A stretch of 64,000 bases of DNA from Enterobacter vonholyi (GTDB lineage Bacteria; Pseudomonadota; Gammaproteobacteria; Enterobacterales; Enterobacteriaceae): the NCBI RefSeq assembly GCF_008364555.1, contig NZ_VTUC01000037.1, forward strand, positions 1 through 64,000. Reading direction: 5' to 3'. Under the pieces are notes generated by a model, which worked only from the letters and a program-made list of their open reading frames with translations, ran no database searches and was not told where the DNA came from. Position numbers and translations under genes: made by a program. This document shows, piece by piece, positions 30,902 to 42,441 of this stretch (position 1 is its first letter; each line of letters opens with the position of its first letter).

Positions 30902-33900
30902 GTGAGGCGATTGCCGGGGATTTTATTGCTTACAGGGGCAACGCTGGTCGTGATTGTCGCGTTGCTCGTGAGCGGGCTACGCCTCGTTTTACCGCATCTG
31001 GACAGCTGGCGTCCGCAGCTGCTGGCGAAAATCGAATCCACCACCGGCGTGCCGGTGAACGTAAGTCAGGTTAGCGCTAACTGGCAGAATTTTGGCCCGA
31101 CGCTCGATGTCCGGGATATCAACGCCAGCCTGAAAGATGGCGGCTACCTGAAAATCAAACGCGTGACCCTGGCGCTGGACGTCTGGCAAAGCCTGCTGCA
31201 TCTGCGCTGGCAGTTTCGCGATCTCACCTTTTATCAGCTCCAGTTTCTGACCAATACGCCGCTGTCTGGCGGCGATAGCGGTCAGGGCCTTGAAGCTAAC
31301 CGCTTCAGCGATCTTTTCCTCCGCCAGTTCGATCATTTCGATCTGCGCGACAGCGAAGTGAGCTTTATTACCCTTTCCGGGCAGCGCGCCGAGCTGGCGA
31401 TCCCGCAGCTTACCTGGCTTAACGGTAAGGATCGGCACCGCGCCGAGGGGCAGGTCAATCTCTCAAGCCTGAACGGCCAGCACGGCGTGATGCAGGTGCG
31501 CATGGATCTGCGCGACGATGACGGCCTGTTAAATAACGGCAAAGTCTGGCTGCAGGCCGACGATGTGGACGTCAAGCCGTGGCTTGGCGACTGGCTCCAG
31601 CAAAACATGCAGCTGGAAACGGCCCGCTTCAGCCTTGAGGGCTGGTTGACCCTGACGAAAGGCGAATTTGCCAGCGGTGATATCTGGCTCAAGCAGGGGG
31701 GCGCGAGCTGGGAAGGCGAAAAACAACAGCATCAGCTTTCCGTCGATAACCTCACCGCCCACGTGACGCAGGAGAAAGAGGGCTGGCAGTTTGCCATTCC
31801 CGATACGCGCATCACGATGGATGGCAAGCCGTGGCCGCGCGGTGCGCTGACGCTGGCCTGGATGCCGGAGCAGGACGTTGGCGGCACGGCCAGTAAACGC
31901 AGCGACGAGCTGCGCATCCGTGCCAGTAACCTGGATTTGGCCGCCATTGAAGGGCTACGCTCGATGGCGGCAAAGCTCTCTCCTGACCTGGGCGAGATCT
32001 GGCTGGCTACGCAGCCGAGCGGAAAGATTGATTCTCTGGCGCTGGATATCCCACTTCAGGCGACGGAAAAAACCCGTTTCCAGGCGACATGGAAAGATCT
32101 TGCCTGGAAGCAGTGGAAGCTGCTGCCGGGGGCGGAGCACTTTAGCGGCAAGCTGGAAGGCAGCGTGGAGAACGGCAGGCTGACGGTTGATATGCACGAC
32201 GCCAAAATGCCTTACGAGACGGTCTTCCGTGCGCCGCTGGAAATCGAACAGGGCAACGCAGTGCTTAACTGGCTCCGTAACGATAAGGGTTTCCAGCTCG
32301 ATGGCCGGCATATCGACGTCAAAGCGAAAGCGGTGCACGCGCGCGGCGATTTTCGCTATCTGCAGCCTGAAGGCGATGAGCCATGGCTGGGGATTCTGGC
32401 CGGGATCAGTACCGATGACGGCTCCCAGGCCTGGCGCTATTTCCCGGAAAACCTGATGGGGAAAGCGCTGGTAGACTATCTGAGCGGTGCCATTCAGGGC
32501 GGTCAGGCGGATAATGCCACGCTGGTTTACGGCGGTAATCCCCATCTGTTCCCGTACAAACATAATGAAGGTCAGTTCCAGGTTCTGGTGCCGCTGCATG
32601 ACGCCACTTTCGCGTTCCAGCCGGGCTGGCCCGCGCTGAAAAACCTGGATATCGAACTTAATTTCCTCAATGACGGCCTGTGGATGAAGTCCGACAGCGT
32701 GGCGCTGGGCGGCGTGACGGCCAGCAACCTGACGGCCAACATTCCGGACTACTCAAAAGAGAAGCTGCTGATTGATGCCGACATCAACGGTCCCGGCAAG
32801 GCGGTGGGACCGTACTTTGAGGAGACCCCTCTCAAAGAGTCGCTGGCCGCGACGCTTCAGCAGCTCCAGCTTGATGGTGATGTGAATGCTCGCTTACATC
32901 TTGATATCCCGCTGGACGGTGAGATGACCACCGCGAAAGGCGACGTCCGTCTGAAGAACAACAGTCTGTTCATCAAACCCCTTGAGAGCACCCTGAAAAA
33001 TCTCAGCGGGCAGTTCAGCTTTGAGAACGGTAACCTGAAGAGCGAGCCGCTTACCGCCAGCTGGTTTAATCAGCCCGTGAATATCGACTTCACGACCACA
33101 GAGGGTGAAAAGGCGTATCAGGTGGCCGTCAATCTGGACGGTAACTGGCAGCCAGCGCGTATGGACGTCCTGCCGAAGCCCATTGAGGCGTCGGTGGATG
33201 GCGCGGTCGCCTGGCAGGGTAAAGTGGCAATCGACCTGCCTTATCACGCTGGAGCCCAGTATAAGGTCGACATCACGGGTGACCTGAAGAATATTCGAAG
33301 CCAGCTGCCAGCGCCGCTGGATAAACAGGCCGGACAGCCGCTGCCGGTAAAGCTGAACGTCGATGGCAACCTGAACAGCTTCGCACTGACCGGCAGCGCG
33401 GGCGGGACAAACCACTTCAACAGCCGCTGGTTGCTTAACCGCAAGCTCACCCTCGACAAAGCCATCTGGACAACGGATAGCCGCTCCACGCCGCCGCTGC
33501 CGGAGCAGACGGGCGTTGAGCTGAATCTCCCACCGATGGACGGTGCAGAGTGGCTAGCGCTGTTCCAGAAAGGCGTTGGACAAAACGTTGATGAAACCGC
33601 CCAGTTCCCGCAAACCATTACCGTACGTACGCCTTCGCTGATGCTGGGCGGGCAGCAGTGGAACAACCTGAGCATCGTCTCGCAGCCTGGCGCTAACGGC
33701 ACGAAGGTAGAGGCCCAGGGCAGAGAGATCAACGGTACTTTGACCATGCGCAATCACGCGCCATGGCAGGCGGCGATTCGCTATCTCTACTACAACCCGG
33801 CAAGCGCCACGAGCGGGAAAGATAAACCGGCAGAAGCGTCTCCGCTGAGTAATGCCTCCCGCGTCGATTTTAGCGGCTGGCCCGATCTCCAGCTGCGCTG

Positions 33901-34705
33901 CGCTGAGTGCTGGCTGTGGGGGCAGAAATATGGCCGTATTGACGGTGATTTCACTATTCAGGCCAACACGCTTACGCTCTCCGGTGGCCTGGTTGATACC
34001 GGCTTTGGCCGCATGACGGCCGCAGGGGAGTGGGTGAATAACCCGGGCGAGCAGCGAACGTCCCTCAAGGGCGACATTAAAGGCAACAAGCTGGATGCGG
34101 CAGCCAATTTCTTTGGTATCAGCACGCCGCTGCGCGGTTCGTCATTTGATGTTAATTACGATCTTCACTGGCGCGACGCTCCGTGGAAGCCGGATGAGGC
34201 CTCGCTGAACGGCATTCTGAAAACCCACTTTGGTAAAGGTGAGATCGCCGACGTGAGCACGGGGCGCGCCGGGCAGATCCTGCGCCTGCTGAGTTTTGAT
34301 GCGCTGCTGCGCAAGCTGCGCTTCGATTTCAGCGATACGTTCAGCGAAGGTTTCTACTACGATTCCATCCGCAGTACGGCATGGATTAAGGACGGCGTTC
34401 TGCATACGGACGATACGCTGGTGGATGGCCTGGAAGCAGATATCGCCATGAAAGGCTCAGTCAACCTCGTGCGCCGCGAATTGGATATGGAAGCCGTAGT
34501 GGCACCGGAAATTTCCGCGAGCGTGGGCGTTGCGGCGGCCTTTGTGGTGAACCCGATTGTCGGTGCGGCGGTGTTTGCCGCCAGCAAAGTGCTGGGGCCG
34601 CTGTGGAGCAAGGTCTCCATTCTGCGCTACCGCATTACCGGTCCGGTCGATAAACCGCAGATTAACGAGGTGCTGCGCCAGCCGCGCAAAGATGCACAGC
34701 AATGA
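30902..34705 (+). CDS. yhdP: AsmA-like envelope protein YhdP
   Basis: YhdP is a very long inner-membrane-anchored protein that, with TamB and YdbH, moves phospholipids from inner to outer membrane; 1267 residues, one more than in E. coli. The GTG start at 30902 has AAGGAGAG close before it. One membrane anchor covers about residues 5-27. The rest is the repeated beta-strand groove of the DUF3971/AsmA-like family, with the conserved AsmA C-terminal domain near 1060-1240. It follows rng by 40 bases. Confidence 0.95.
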   Translation: MRRLPGILLLTGATLVVIVALLVSGLRLVLPHLDSWRPQLLAKIESTTGVPVNVSQVSANWQNFGPTLDVRDINASLKDGGYLKIKRVTLALDVWQSLLHLRWQFRDLTFYQLQFLTNTPLSGGDSGQGLEANRFSDLFLRQFDHFDLRDSEVSFITLSGQRAELAIPQLTWLNGKDRHRAEGQVNLSSLNGQHGVMQVRMDLRDDDGLLNNGKVWLQADDVDVKPWLGDWLQQNMQLETARFSLEGWLTLTKGEFASGDIWLKQGGASWEGEKQQHQLSVDNLTAHVTQEKEGWQFAIPDTRITMDGKPWPRGALTLAWMPEQDVGGTASKRSDELRIRASNLDLAAIEGLRSMAAKLSPDLGEIWLATQPSGKIDSLALDIPLQATEKTRFQATWKDLAWKQWKLLPGAEHFSGKLEGSVENGRLTVDMHDAKMPYETVFRAPLEIEQGNAVLNWLRNDKGFQLDGRHIDVKAKAVHARGDFRYLQPEGDEPWLGILAGISTDDGSQAWRYFPENLMGKALVDYLSGAIQGGQADNATLVYGGNPHLFPYKHNEGQFQVLVPLHDATFAFQPGWPALKNLDIELNFLNDGLWMKSDSVALGGVTASNLTANIPDYSKEKLLIDADINGPGKAVGPYFEETPLKESLAATLQQLQLDGDVNARLHLDIPLDGEMTTAKGDVRLKNNSLFIKPLESTLKNLSGQFSFENGNLKSEPLTASWFNQPVNIDFTTTEGEKAYQVAVNLDGNWQPARMDVLPKPIEASVDGAVAWQGKVAIDLPYHAGAQYKVDITGDLKNIRSQLPAPLDKQAGQPLPVKLNVDGNLNSFALTGSAGGTNHFNSRWLLNRKLTLDKAIWTTDSRSTPPLPEQTGVELNLPPMDGAEWLALFQKGVGQNVDETAQFPQTITVRTPSLMLGGQQWNNLSIVSQPGANGTKVEAQGREINGTLTMRNHAPWQAAIRYLYYNPASATSGKDKPAEASPLSNASRVDFSGWPDLQLRCAECWLWGQKYGRIDGDFTIQANTLTLSGGLVDTGFGRMTAAGEWVNNPGEQRTSLKGDIKGNKLDAAANFFGISTPLRGSSFDVNYDLHWRDAPWKPDEASLNGILKTHFGKGEIADVSTGRAGQILRLLSFDALLRKLRFDFSDTFSEGFYYDSIRSTAWIKDGVLHTDDTLVDGLEADIAMKGSVNLVRRELDMEAVVAPEISASVGVAAAFVVNPIVGAAVFAASKVLGPLWSKVSILRYRITGPVDKPQINEVLRQPRKDAQQ

Positions 34706-34741
34706 TTTGACGTGGGCAGGTAATTGCCTCACTCTCAATAA

Positions 34742-36235
<1,494 letters not shown>

Positions 36236-36254
36236 GTTTTCCCGTCACTCTAAC

Positions 36255-36275
36255 CCTCTCCCAAACCGGGAGAGG
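36255..36275. terminator. Hairpin between convergent tldD and aaeR
   Basis: CCTCTCCC and GGGAGAGG form a perfect eight-base stem with a five-base loop. It lies 19 bases after tldD and 18 bases from the aaeR stop, so it could end either transcript. No long T run follows. The sequence resembles short dispersed palindromes of enterobacteria; a related half, CCTCTCCCTGAGAAGGGAG, is at 49741. Confidence 0.5.
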
Positions 36276-36293
36276 TGTCTCGAATTACAAAAC

Positions 36294-37220
36294 CTATTCT
36301 TTCCTTCTTCCCCGCATCCCCTGAAACAGCTCTGCTACGTCCACAAAATACTCGGTCAGATAGTTAATACACACCTGCACCTTTAGCGGGAGTTTGTCTT
36401 TTTCGGTATACAGGGCGTACACCGGACGCGGATCGGACTGGTAGCGCGGGAAGAGGATCTCAAGCACGCCGCTGTTGATCTCGTTGATCACCCACATTAA
36501 CGGCACGTAGGCAATCCCGGCGCCGGCCACCAGCCAGCGCGAAATGGTCATCGGATCGTTAGTGACAAATCGCCCTTCCGGCAGCAGTTTGGTGGAGATC
36601 CCTTCCGGGGCAATCAGCTCAAATTCATTGTCGGGTCGCACGCTGTATTCCAGCCACGAGTGGTTGGTGAGATCGGCGGGTTTCTCCGGAACACCGTACT
36701 GGGCCAGATAGCTCTTCGAAGCGCAGACGACCATCGGCATGCTGCCCAGCCGACGCGAGAACAGGCTGGAATCCTGCAGCGCGCCGACGCGGATCACCAC
36801 GTCCAGACCGTCGGCAATCAGGTCCGGCGCCGGGATACCCGTCACCAGATTAACGGTAAGCCCGGGATACTCTTTCAGCATATCCGCCGTCATGGCAGCG
36901 AGAACATTTTGTGCCATAGTTGAAGAACACCCGATGCGCAGCGTGCCGATGGGGGTGTTGTTGAAGGCGTAGAGCTGTTCGTGAACATCCTGCACTTCCA
37001 GCAGCATACGGCGACAGCCCTGATAGTAAATTTTGCCCGCTTCCGTCAGCCCAATGCTGCGGGTACTGCGGTTGAGCAGCTTGACCTGAAGCTCATCTTC
37101 CAGTTTAGAGACCGTCTGGCTGATGGATGAGACGCTCATCTGAAGCTGGCGTGCAGCGGCGGTAAAGGAGCCCAGTTCAACCACTTTGGCGAAGACCGAC
37201 ATGCGTTTTAAACGTTCCAT
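36294..37220 (-). CDS. aaeR: LysR-type regulator AaeR
   Basis: AaeR is the LysR-family regulator that activates the divergent aaeXAB operon in response to aromatic carboxylic acids such as p-hydroxybenzoate; 308 residues. The N-terminal winged helix-turn-helix is MERLKRMSVFAKVVELGSFTAAARQLQ with the recognition segment SVSSISQTVSKLE near residue 30. The substrate-binding domain covers about residues 90-295. It ends with a basic tail RGRRKE. A CRP-like site lies 19 bases upstream of its start. Confidence 0.93.
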   Translation of the reverse strand: MERLKRMSVFAKVVELGSFTAAARQLQMSVSSISQTVSKLEDELQVKLLNRSTRSIGLTEAGKIYYQGCRRMLLEVQDVHEQLYAFNNTPIGTLRIGCSSTMAQNVLAAMTADMLKEYPGLTVNLVTGIPAPDLIADGLDVVIRVGALQDSSLFSRRLGSMPMVVCASKSYLAQYGVPEKPADLTNHSWLEYSVRPDNEFELIAPEGISTKLLPEGRFVTNDPMTISRWLVAGAGIAYVPLMWVINEINSGVLEILFPRYQSDPRPVYALYTEKDKLPLKVQVCINYLTEYFVDVAELFQGMRGRRKE

Positions 37221-37238
37221 TGTTCACTCTGGCTTAAA

Positions 37239-37254
37239 AGTGATTTAGATCACA
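37239..37254. promoter_or_regulatory. CRP-like site in the aaeR-aaeX intergenic region
   Basis: AGTGA-TTTAGA-TCACA matches nine of ten core positions of the CRP consensus TGTGA-N6-TCACA. It is 19 bases before aaeR and about 150 bases before aaeX. The inner part GTGAT-N4-ATCAC also has four of five bases on each side of the FNR consensus, but CRP is the better fit. No regulation of this kind was confirmed. Confidence 0.6.
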
Positions 37255-37400
37255 TATTATAGATAACAGCATAACAGTTACGTTAATATATTATTTATTA
37301 CATAACGGCTGCGCCGTTCTCGCCCGGCGTTTCTTGCTCTTCTGCGATGGCGTGCGCTAAAAAAATTCTGAAGCCTGCACTCTCTCTAATCAAGGTCAAC

Positions 37401-37604
37401 ATGAGTCTGTTTCCCGTTATCGTGGTGTTCGGTCTGTCCTTCCCACCGATATTTTTCGAGCTTCTTTTATCACTGGCGATCTTCTGGCTGGTGCGCAAGG
37501 TGCTGGTCCCTACCGGGATCTACGATTTCGTCTGGCACCCTGCATTGTTCAATACCGCGCTGTATTGCTGCCTGTTTTACCTGATATCGCGCATGTTTGT
37601 CTGA
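37401..37604 (+). CDS. aaeX: Small membrane protein AaeX (DUF1656)
   Basis: AaeX is a 67-residue membrane protein of the aaeXAB efflux operon. The start at 37401 gives [22 protein letters not shown], nearly identical to E. coli; 18 in-frame codons upstream are not used. Two membrane segments cover about residues 5-27 and 43-64. Its role is unknown; homologues always accompany AaeA/AaeB-like pumps. It ends 7 bases before aaeA. Confidence 0.93.
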   Translation: MSLFPVIVVFGLSFPPIFFELLLSLAIFWLVRKVLVPTGIYDFVWHPALFNTALYCCLFYLISRMFV

Positions 37605-37611
37605 GGTTGAT

Positions 37612-38544
37612 GTGAAAACGCTAACAAGAAAAATCTCCCGCACTGCCATCACCATGGCGCTGGTTATCCTCGCCTTCATCGCTATTTTCCGCGCCTGGGT
37701 TTATTACACCGAATCACCGTGGACGCGTGATGCACGCTTCAGCGCCGATGTGGTGGCAATAGCCCCTGACGTGGCCGGTCTTATCACGGCGGTCAACGTT
37801 CACGATAACCAGCTGGTGAAAAAAGATCAGGTTCTGTTCACCATCGACCAGCCTCGTTACCAGAAAGCGCTGGAAGAGGCGGAAGCGGACGTGGCCTATT
37901 ACGAGGCGCTGGCTGCGGAGAAACGCCGCGAGGCTGGCCGCCGTAACCAGCTTGGCGTTCAGGCAATGTCCCGTGAAGAGATTGACCAGTCCAACAACGT
38001 GCTGCAAACCGTGCTGCACCAGCTGGCGAAAGCGCAGGCAACGCGCGATCTGGCGAAGCTCGATCTCGAGCGTACCGTGATCCGCGCGCCGTCCGATGGC
38101 TGGGTGACCAACCTTAACGTCTATGCCGGGGAATTCATTACCCGTGGCTCAACCGCCGTGGCGCTGGTGAAACAGAACTCCTTCTACGTACTCGCCTATA
38201 TGGAAGAGACCAAGCTGGAAGGCGTACGCCCGGGCTACCGGGCAGAAATTACGCCGCTGGGCAGCAATCGCGTCTTTAAAGGTACCGTCGACAGCGTCGC
38301 CGCAGGGGTGACTAACTCCAGCAGTTCGAATGATGCCAAAGGGATGGCAACGGTGGATTCCAACCTCGAGTGGGTGCGTCTGGCCCAGCGCGTGCCGGTC
38401 CGTATCCATCTGGACGAACAGCAGGGCAACCTGTGGCCTGCGGGTACCACGGCGACGGTGGTGATTACCGGTGAAAAAGATCGGGATGCCAGCCAGGACT
38501 CGTTCTTCCGTAAAATCGCCCACCGCCTGCGCGAGTTTGGTTAA
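37612..38544 (+). CDS. aaeA: Aromatic-acid efflux membrane-fusion protein AaeA
   Basis: AaeA is the HlyD-type periplasmic adaptor of the AaeAB pump for p-hydroxybenzoate; 310 residues. The start is a GTG at 37612, with GAGG overlapping the aaeX stop and the E. coli-like N-terminus [20 protein letters not shown]; an upstream in-frame start at 37597 is not supported. One membrane anchor covers residues 12-32. Lipoyl halves and an alpha-helical hairpin (about residues 80-150, with [20 protein letters not shown]) follow. AaeB starts five bases after its stop. Confidence 0.94.
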   Translation: MKTLTRKISRTAITMALVILAFIAIFRAWVYYTESPWTRDARFSADVVAIAPDVAGLITAVNVHDNQLVKKDQVLFTIDQPRYQKALEEAEADVAYYEALAAEKRREAGRRNQLGVQAMSREEIDQSNNVLQTVLHQLAKAQATRDLAKLDLERTVIRAPSDGWVTNLNVYAGEFITRGSTAVALVKQNSFYVLAYMEETKLEGVRPGYRAEITPLGSNRVFKGTVDSVAAGVTNSSSSNDAKGMATVDSNLEWVRLAQRVPVRIHLDEQQGNLWPAGTTATVVITGEKDRDASQDSFFRKIAHRLREFG

Positions 38545-38549
38545 TCGCT

Positions 38550-40517
38550 ATGGGCATCTTTTCCATCGCCAGCCAGCACATTCGCTTCGCCGTGAAGCTG
38601 GCGTGTGCCATTGTGCTGGCGCTGTTTGTTGGCTTCCACTTCCAGCTTGAAACCCCTCGCTGGGCAGTGCTGACGGCTGCTATTGTCGCGGCGGGTCCAG
38701 CCTTTGCCGCGGGTGGGGAACCCTATTCAGGCGCGATCCGCTATCGCGGGATGCTGCGTATCATCGGGACGTTTATCGGCTGTTTCGCGGCGCTCACCAT
38801 TATTATTCTGATGATCCGCACGCCGCTGCTGATGCTGATGGTGTGCTGCATCTGGGCGGGTTTTTGCACCTGGATCTCGTCTCTGGTGAAAGTGGAGAAC
38901 TCCTACGCCTGGGGGCTGGCGGGCTATACCGCGCTGATTATTGTCATCACCATTCAGTCCGAGCCACTGCTCGCCCCGCAGTTTGCGGTTGAGCGCTGCA
39001 GCGAGATTGTCATTGGTATCGTGAGTGCGATTGTCGCGGATCTGCTGTTCTCTCCGCGCTCCATCAAGCAGGAAGTCGACCGTGAGCTTGACACGCTGAT
39101 TGTCGCCCAGTACCAGCTGATGCAGCTCTGCATTAAGCACGGTGACAGTGAAGAGGTGGATAAAGCCTGGAGCGGGCTGGTTCGCCGCACGCAGGCGCTG
39201 GAAGGGATGCGTAGCAACCTTAACATGGAGTCCTCGCGCTGGGCCCGCGCAAATCGTCGCCTTAAAGCCCTCAATACCGTCTCTCTGACGCTGATTACCC
39301 AGGCATGTGAAACCTATCTGATTCAGAACACCCGGCCGGAAGCGGTCACCGATACGTTCCGCGAACTGTTCGCCGAGCCGGTGGAAACCGTGCAGGACGT
39401 GCATAAGCAGCTTAAGCGTATGCGCCGGGTGATTGCCTGGACCGGGGAGCGCGACACGCCGGTAACCATCTACACCTGGGTCGGCGCTGCGACGCGCTAC
39501 CTGCTGCTGAAACGCGGCGTGATTGGTAACACCAAAATCAGCGCGGCAGAAGAAGAGGTACTGCAGGGCGAAGTGGTGATCAAGGCGGAATCCGCTGAGC
39601 GCCATCACGCGATGGTCAACTTCTGGCGTACGACGCTTGCCTGTATGCTCGGCACGCTGTTCTGGCTGTGGACGGGCTGGACGTCCGGCAACGGCGCGAT
39701 GGTGATGATTGCCGTCGTTACCGCACTGGCGATGCGTCTGCCTAATCCGCGTATGGTCGCCATCGATTTCCTGTACGGCGCCATTGCCGCCCTGCCGATA
39801 GGCGCGCTCTACTTTCTGGTCATCATCCCGTCGACGCAACAGAGCATGCTGCTGCTCTGTATTAGCCTGGCGGTAATGGCGTTCTTTATCGGCATTGAAG
39901 TGCAAAAGCGGCGCCTGGGATCGCTGGGTGCGCTGGCGAGTACGATTAACATCATCGTGCTCGATAACCCGATGACCTTCCATTTCAGCCAGTTCCTGGA
40001 CAGTGCGTTAGGTCAGCTGGTGGGCTGTTTCCTGGCCATGATGGTGATACTGCTGGTGCGGGATAACTCGCAGGCAAGAACGGGCCGCGTGCTGTTGAAC
40101 CAGTTCGTGTCGGCTGCCGTGTCGTCTTTGACAACCAATACCGCGCGCCGTAAAGAGAACCACCTTCCCGCGCTCTACCAGCAGCTGTTTTTACTGCTGA
40201 ACAAGTTCCCGGGCGACATCGCGAAATTCCGCCTGGCGTTAACCCTGATCATCGCGCACCAGCGTTTGCGTAACGCGCCCGTGCCGATCAACGACGATCT
40301 GTCGGCCTTCCACCGCCAGTTACGTCGTACCGCCGATCATGTGCTTTCCGCCGGCAGCGATGACAAACGGCGTCGTTACTTTACGCAGCTGCTTGAAGAG
40401 CTCGATGTCTATCAGGAAAAGCTCAAGCACTGGGAAGCGCCGCCTCAGGTGACCGAGCCGGTAGGAAGGCTAGTGTTTATGCTGCATCGCTACCAGAATG
40501 CCCTCACGGATAACTGA
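38550..40517 (+). CDS. aaeB: Aromatic-acid efflux transporter AaeB (FUSC family)
   Basis: AaeB is the inner-membrane efflux transporter for p-hydroxybenzoate and related acids; 655 residues. It has the two-repeat arrangement of the FUSC family: a membrane block of about six helices in residues 13-155, a cytoplasmic domain around 160-360 and a second membrane block around 370-505, then a cytoplasmic C-terminal domain. It works with AaeA as a relief valve for toxic aromatic acids. It is the last gene of aaeXAB and is followed 7 bases later by a strong terminator. Confidence 0.95.
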   Translation: MGIFSIASQHIRFAVKLACAIVLALFVGFHFQLETPRWAVLTAAIVAAGPAFAAGGEPYSGAIRYRGMLRIIGTFIGCFAALTIIILMIRTPLLMLMVCCIWAGFCTWISSLVKVENSYAWGLAGYTALIIVITIQSEPLLAPQFAVERCSEIVIGIVSAIVADLLFSPRSIKQEVDRELDTLIVAQYQLMQLCIKHGDSEEVDKAWSGLVRRTQALEGMRSNLNMESSRWARANRRLKALNTVSLTLITQACETYLIQNTRPEAVTDTFRELFAEPVETVQDVHKQLKRMRRVIAWTGERDTPVTIYTWVGAATRYLLLKRGVIGNTKISAAEEEVLQGEVVIKAESAERHHAMVNFWRTTLACMLGTLFWLWTGWTSGNGAMVMIAVVTALAMRLPNPRMVAIDFLYGAIAALPIGALYFLVIIPSTQQSMLLLCISLAVMAFFIGIEVQKRRLGSLGALASTINIIVLDNPMTFHFSQFLDSALGQLVGCFLAMMVILLVRDNSQARTGRVLLNQFVSAAVSSLTTNTARRKENHLPALYQQLFLLLNKFPGDIAKFRLALTLIIAHQRLRNAPVPINDDLSAFHRQLRRTADHVLSAGSDDKRRRYFTQLLEELDVYQEKLKHWEAPPQVTEPVGRLVFMLHRYQNALTDN

Positions 40518-40524
40518 CTGAAGT

Positions 40525-40557
40525 AAAAAAACCGACGCCAAAAGCGTCGGTTTTTTT
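40525..40557 (+). terminator. Rho-independent terminator after aaeB
   Basis: A perfect 14-base stem, AAAAAAACCGACGC with GCGTCGGTTTTTTT, encloses a CAAAA loop, and T residues follow. It separates aaeXAB from the next gene, which therefore needs its own promoter. Confidence 0.95.
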
Positions 40558-40607
40558 GTGGCTATACTTATTCCAGCACGTTCTTACATTTCAGAAAGGG
40601 AGGACAC

Positions 40608-42062
40608 ATGACGACCCAGGCGCTTCAGGACCACATCCTTTTTCAGACCGGCTATCTGGTCAACGGCATTTGGAAAACGCTGGACACGACGTTTGATGTG
40701 CTGAATCCCGCGACCGGTGAGGTCATTGCTAAAGTCGCAAAAGCGGGTAAAGCGCAAACCGAAGACGCCATCGCAGCGGCCACCAAAGCCTTCCCGGCAT
40801 GGCGTGCCAAAACCGCGAAAGAACGCTCGGCGATTCTCTACCGCTGGTATGAATTGATTATTGAGAATAAAAGCTGGCTCGGGCGGTTAATGACCACCGA
40901 ACAGGGCAAACCCCTGAAAGAAGCGGAGGGCGAAGTGGAGTACGCCGCCAGCTTTATCCAGTGGTTTGCCGAAGAGGCTAAACGCGCGAATGGTGAAATT
41001 ATTCCACCGATCAAACCTGGCTCACGCATTCTGGCGACCCGTGAACCCATTGGTGTGGTCGCTGCGATTACGCCGTGGAACTTCCCAATGGCCATGCTCA
41101 CCCGCAAGTTAGGCCCGGCGCTGGCGGCCGGGTGTACCGGGGTTATTAAACCGGCCAACAACACGCCGCTCAGCGCCTTTGCGCTGCTTACTCTGGCGAA
41201 ACAGGCCGGTGTGCCCGACGGCGTTCTCAACGCCGTTGCCGGGAATACGCATGAAATCAGCGATGCGATTATGGCAAGCCGCGACGTGCGTAAAATCTCC
41301 TTTACCGGCTCAACCTCCGTCGGCAAAACGCTGGTGCGTAACGCCGCCGAAACCATGAAGAAAGTCTCGATGGAGCTGGGGGGAAATGCCCCGTATATCG
41401 TTTTTGAGGATGCGGACATCGACGCAGCGGTTAAGGGCGCGATCGCCAACAAGTTCCGCAATGCCGGGCAGGTCTGCGTCAGCGTGAACCGTTTTTATAT
41501 TCAGGAAACCGTCTACGACAAATTTGTGAATAAACTCGCCGATGCGGTGAATGCGCTGAAGGTGGGTAATGGTCTTGAGGAGGGGGTGGTCGTCGGGCCG
41601 CTGATTGAACCTACTGCGGTGAACAAAGTGCGTGAGCATGTCGACGACGCCGTTGCCCGGGGCGCAACCGTACTGGCAGGAGGTAAGCCTCATCCGCTTG
41701 GCGGGAATTTCTGGATGCCTACCGTATTGGGCGACTGCCATGAAGGCATGAAGCTGGCAGAAGAAGAGACGTTTGGCCCGGTGGCGGCGTGCTTCCGTTT
41801 CACCTCGGAAGATGAAGTCATCCAGCGCGCCAACAACACGCCCTATGGGCTGGCGGCTTACTTCTATACCCAGAATCTCTCACGGGTCTTCCGCGTTTCA
41901 CAGGCTATCGAGAGCGGGATGATTGGCATTAACGAGTGCGCCGTCTCCACTGAGCTCGGGCCTTTTGGCGGCGTAAAAGAGTCAGGTCTTGGACGAGAAG
42001 GCTCCGTGCTGGGACTGGAAGAGTATCTGGAAGTTAAAACCCTGCATATTGGGGGATTATAA
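40608..42062 (+). CDS. NAD(P)-dependent succinate-semialdehyde dehydrogenase-like enzyme
   Basis: This 484-residue aldehyde dehydrogenase resembles GabD and Sad, enzymes that oxidise succinate semialdehyde to succinate. The cofactor motif is ITPWNFPMAMLTRK near residue 160, and FTGSTSVGK near 236. The general-base glutamate is in MELGGNAPYIVFEDADID near 258 and the catalytic cysteine in FRNAGQVCVSVNRF near 290. E. coli GabD is clearly related but not identical, and no such gene lies between aaeB and yhcO in E. coli. No gabT or gabP neighbour is present, so the physiological aldehyde is uncertain. The start ATG 40608 has AGGGAGG 8 bases before it. Confidence 0.9.
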   Translation: MTTQALQDHILFQTGYLVNGIWKTLDTTFDVLNPATGEVIAKVAKAGKAQTEDAIAAATKAFPAWRAKTAKERSAILYRWYELIIENKSWLGRLMTTEQGKPLKEAEGEVEYAASFIQWFAEEAKRANGEIIPPIKPGSRILATREPIGVVAAITPWNFPMAMLTRKLGPALAAGCTGVIKPANNTPLSAFALLTLAKQAGVPDGVLNAVAGNTHEISDAIMASRDVRKISFTGSTSVGKTLVRNAAETMKKVSMELGGNAPYIVFEDADIDAAVKGAIANKFRNAGQVCVSVNRFYIQETVYDKFVNKLADAVNALKVGNGLEEGVVVGPLIEPTAVNKVREHVDDAVARGATVLAGGKPHPLGGNFWMPTVLGDCHEGMKLAEEETFGPVAACFRFTSEDEVIQRANNTPYGLAAYFYTQNLSRVFRVSQAIESGMIGINECAVSTELGPFGGVKESGLGREGSVLGLEEYLEVKTLHIGGL

Positions 42063-42107
42063 TAGACAGGGCGGCAGCTGCCGCTCGCCTGGACTGGGTG
42101 GCTGGCA

Positions 42108-42380
42108 ATGAAAACCTATACGTTTGATTTTGACGAGATCGACAGTCAGGAAGACTTCTACCGGGAATTTATCCGGGTGTTTGATCTTGAAAGGGAAAGC
42201 GTGACGAATCTGGATACGCTTTGGGACGTGGTCACCGGCAGTCTGTTGCCGCTACCGCTGGAGATTGAGTTTATCCATCTGCCCGATAAGCTGCGAAGAC
42301 GTTTTGGCGCGCTGATATTGCTGTTCGATGAAGCGGAAGAAGAGCTTGAAGGGCAGTTGCGCTTTAACGCGCGGCATTGA
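42108..42380 (+). CDS. yhcO: Barstar-family protein YhcO
   Basis: This 90-residue acidic protein belongs to the barstar (ribonuclease inhibitor) fold family. It has [19 protein letters not shown] at residues 3-21 and a conserved tryptophan segment [21 protein letters not shown] near 38-58. Barstar proteins inhibit barnase-type RNases, but no barnase gene is nearby, so its partner is unknown. It follows the aldehyde dehydrogenase by 45 bases and is convergent with the yhcN-like genes. Confidence 0.9.
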   Translation: MKTYTFDFDEIDSQEDFYREFIRVFDLERESVTNLDTLWDVVTGSLLPLPLEIEFIHLPDKLRRRFGALILLFDEAEEELEGQLRFNARH

Positions 42381-42384
42381 ATGA

Positions 42385-42413
42385 AAAAAGCCCCTGACCA
42401 TGAGGCCAGGGGC
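42385..42413 (-). terminator. Rho-independent terminator after the first yhcN paralogue
   Basis: On the minus strand GCCCCTG pairs with CAGGGGC around a ten-base loop and runs into TTTTTT. It lies 29 bases after the stop of the gene at 42442. On the plus strand only A residues precede the stem, so yhcO would be a poor client. Confidence 0.88.
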
Positions 42414-42441
42414 AAGTCGTATGATGAGATACGACGAGGGT

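Noticed and set aside
38727..39983. 418-codon open frame antisense to aaeB
   Set aside because: Low-complexity His/Arg/Gln translation, no ribosome-binding site, and full overlap with aaeB.
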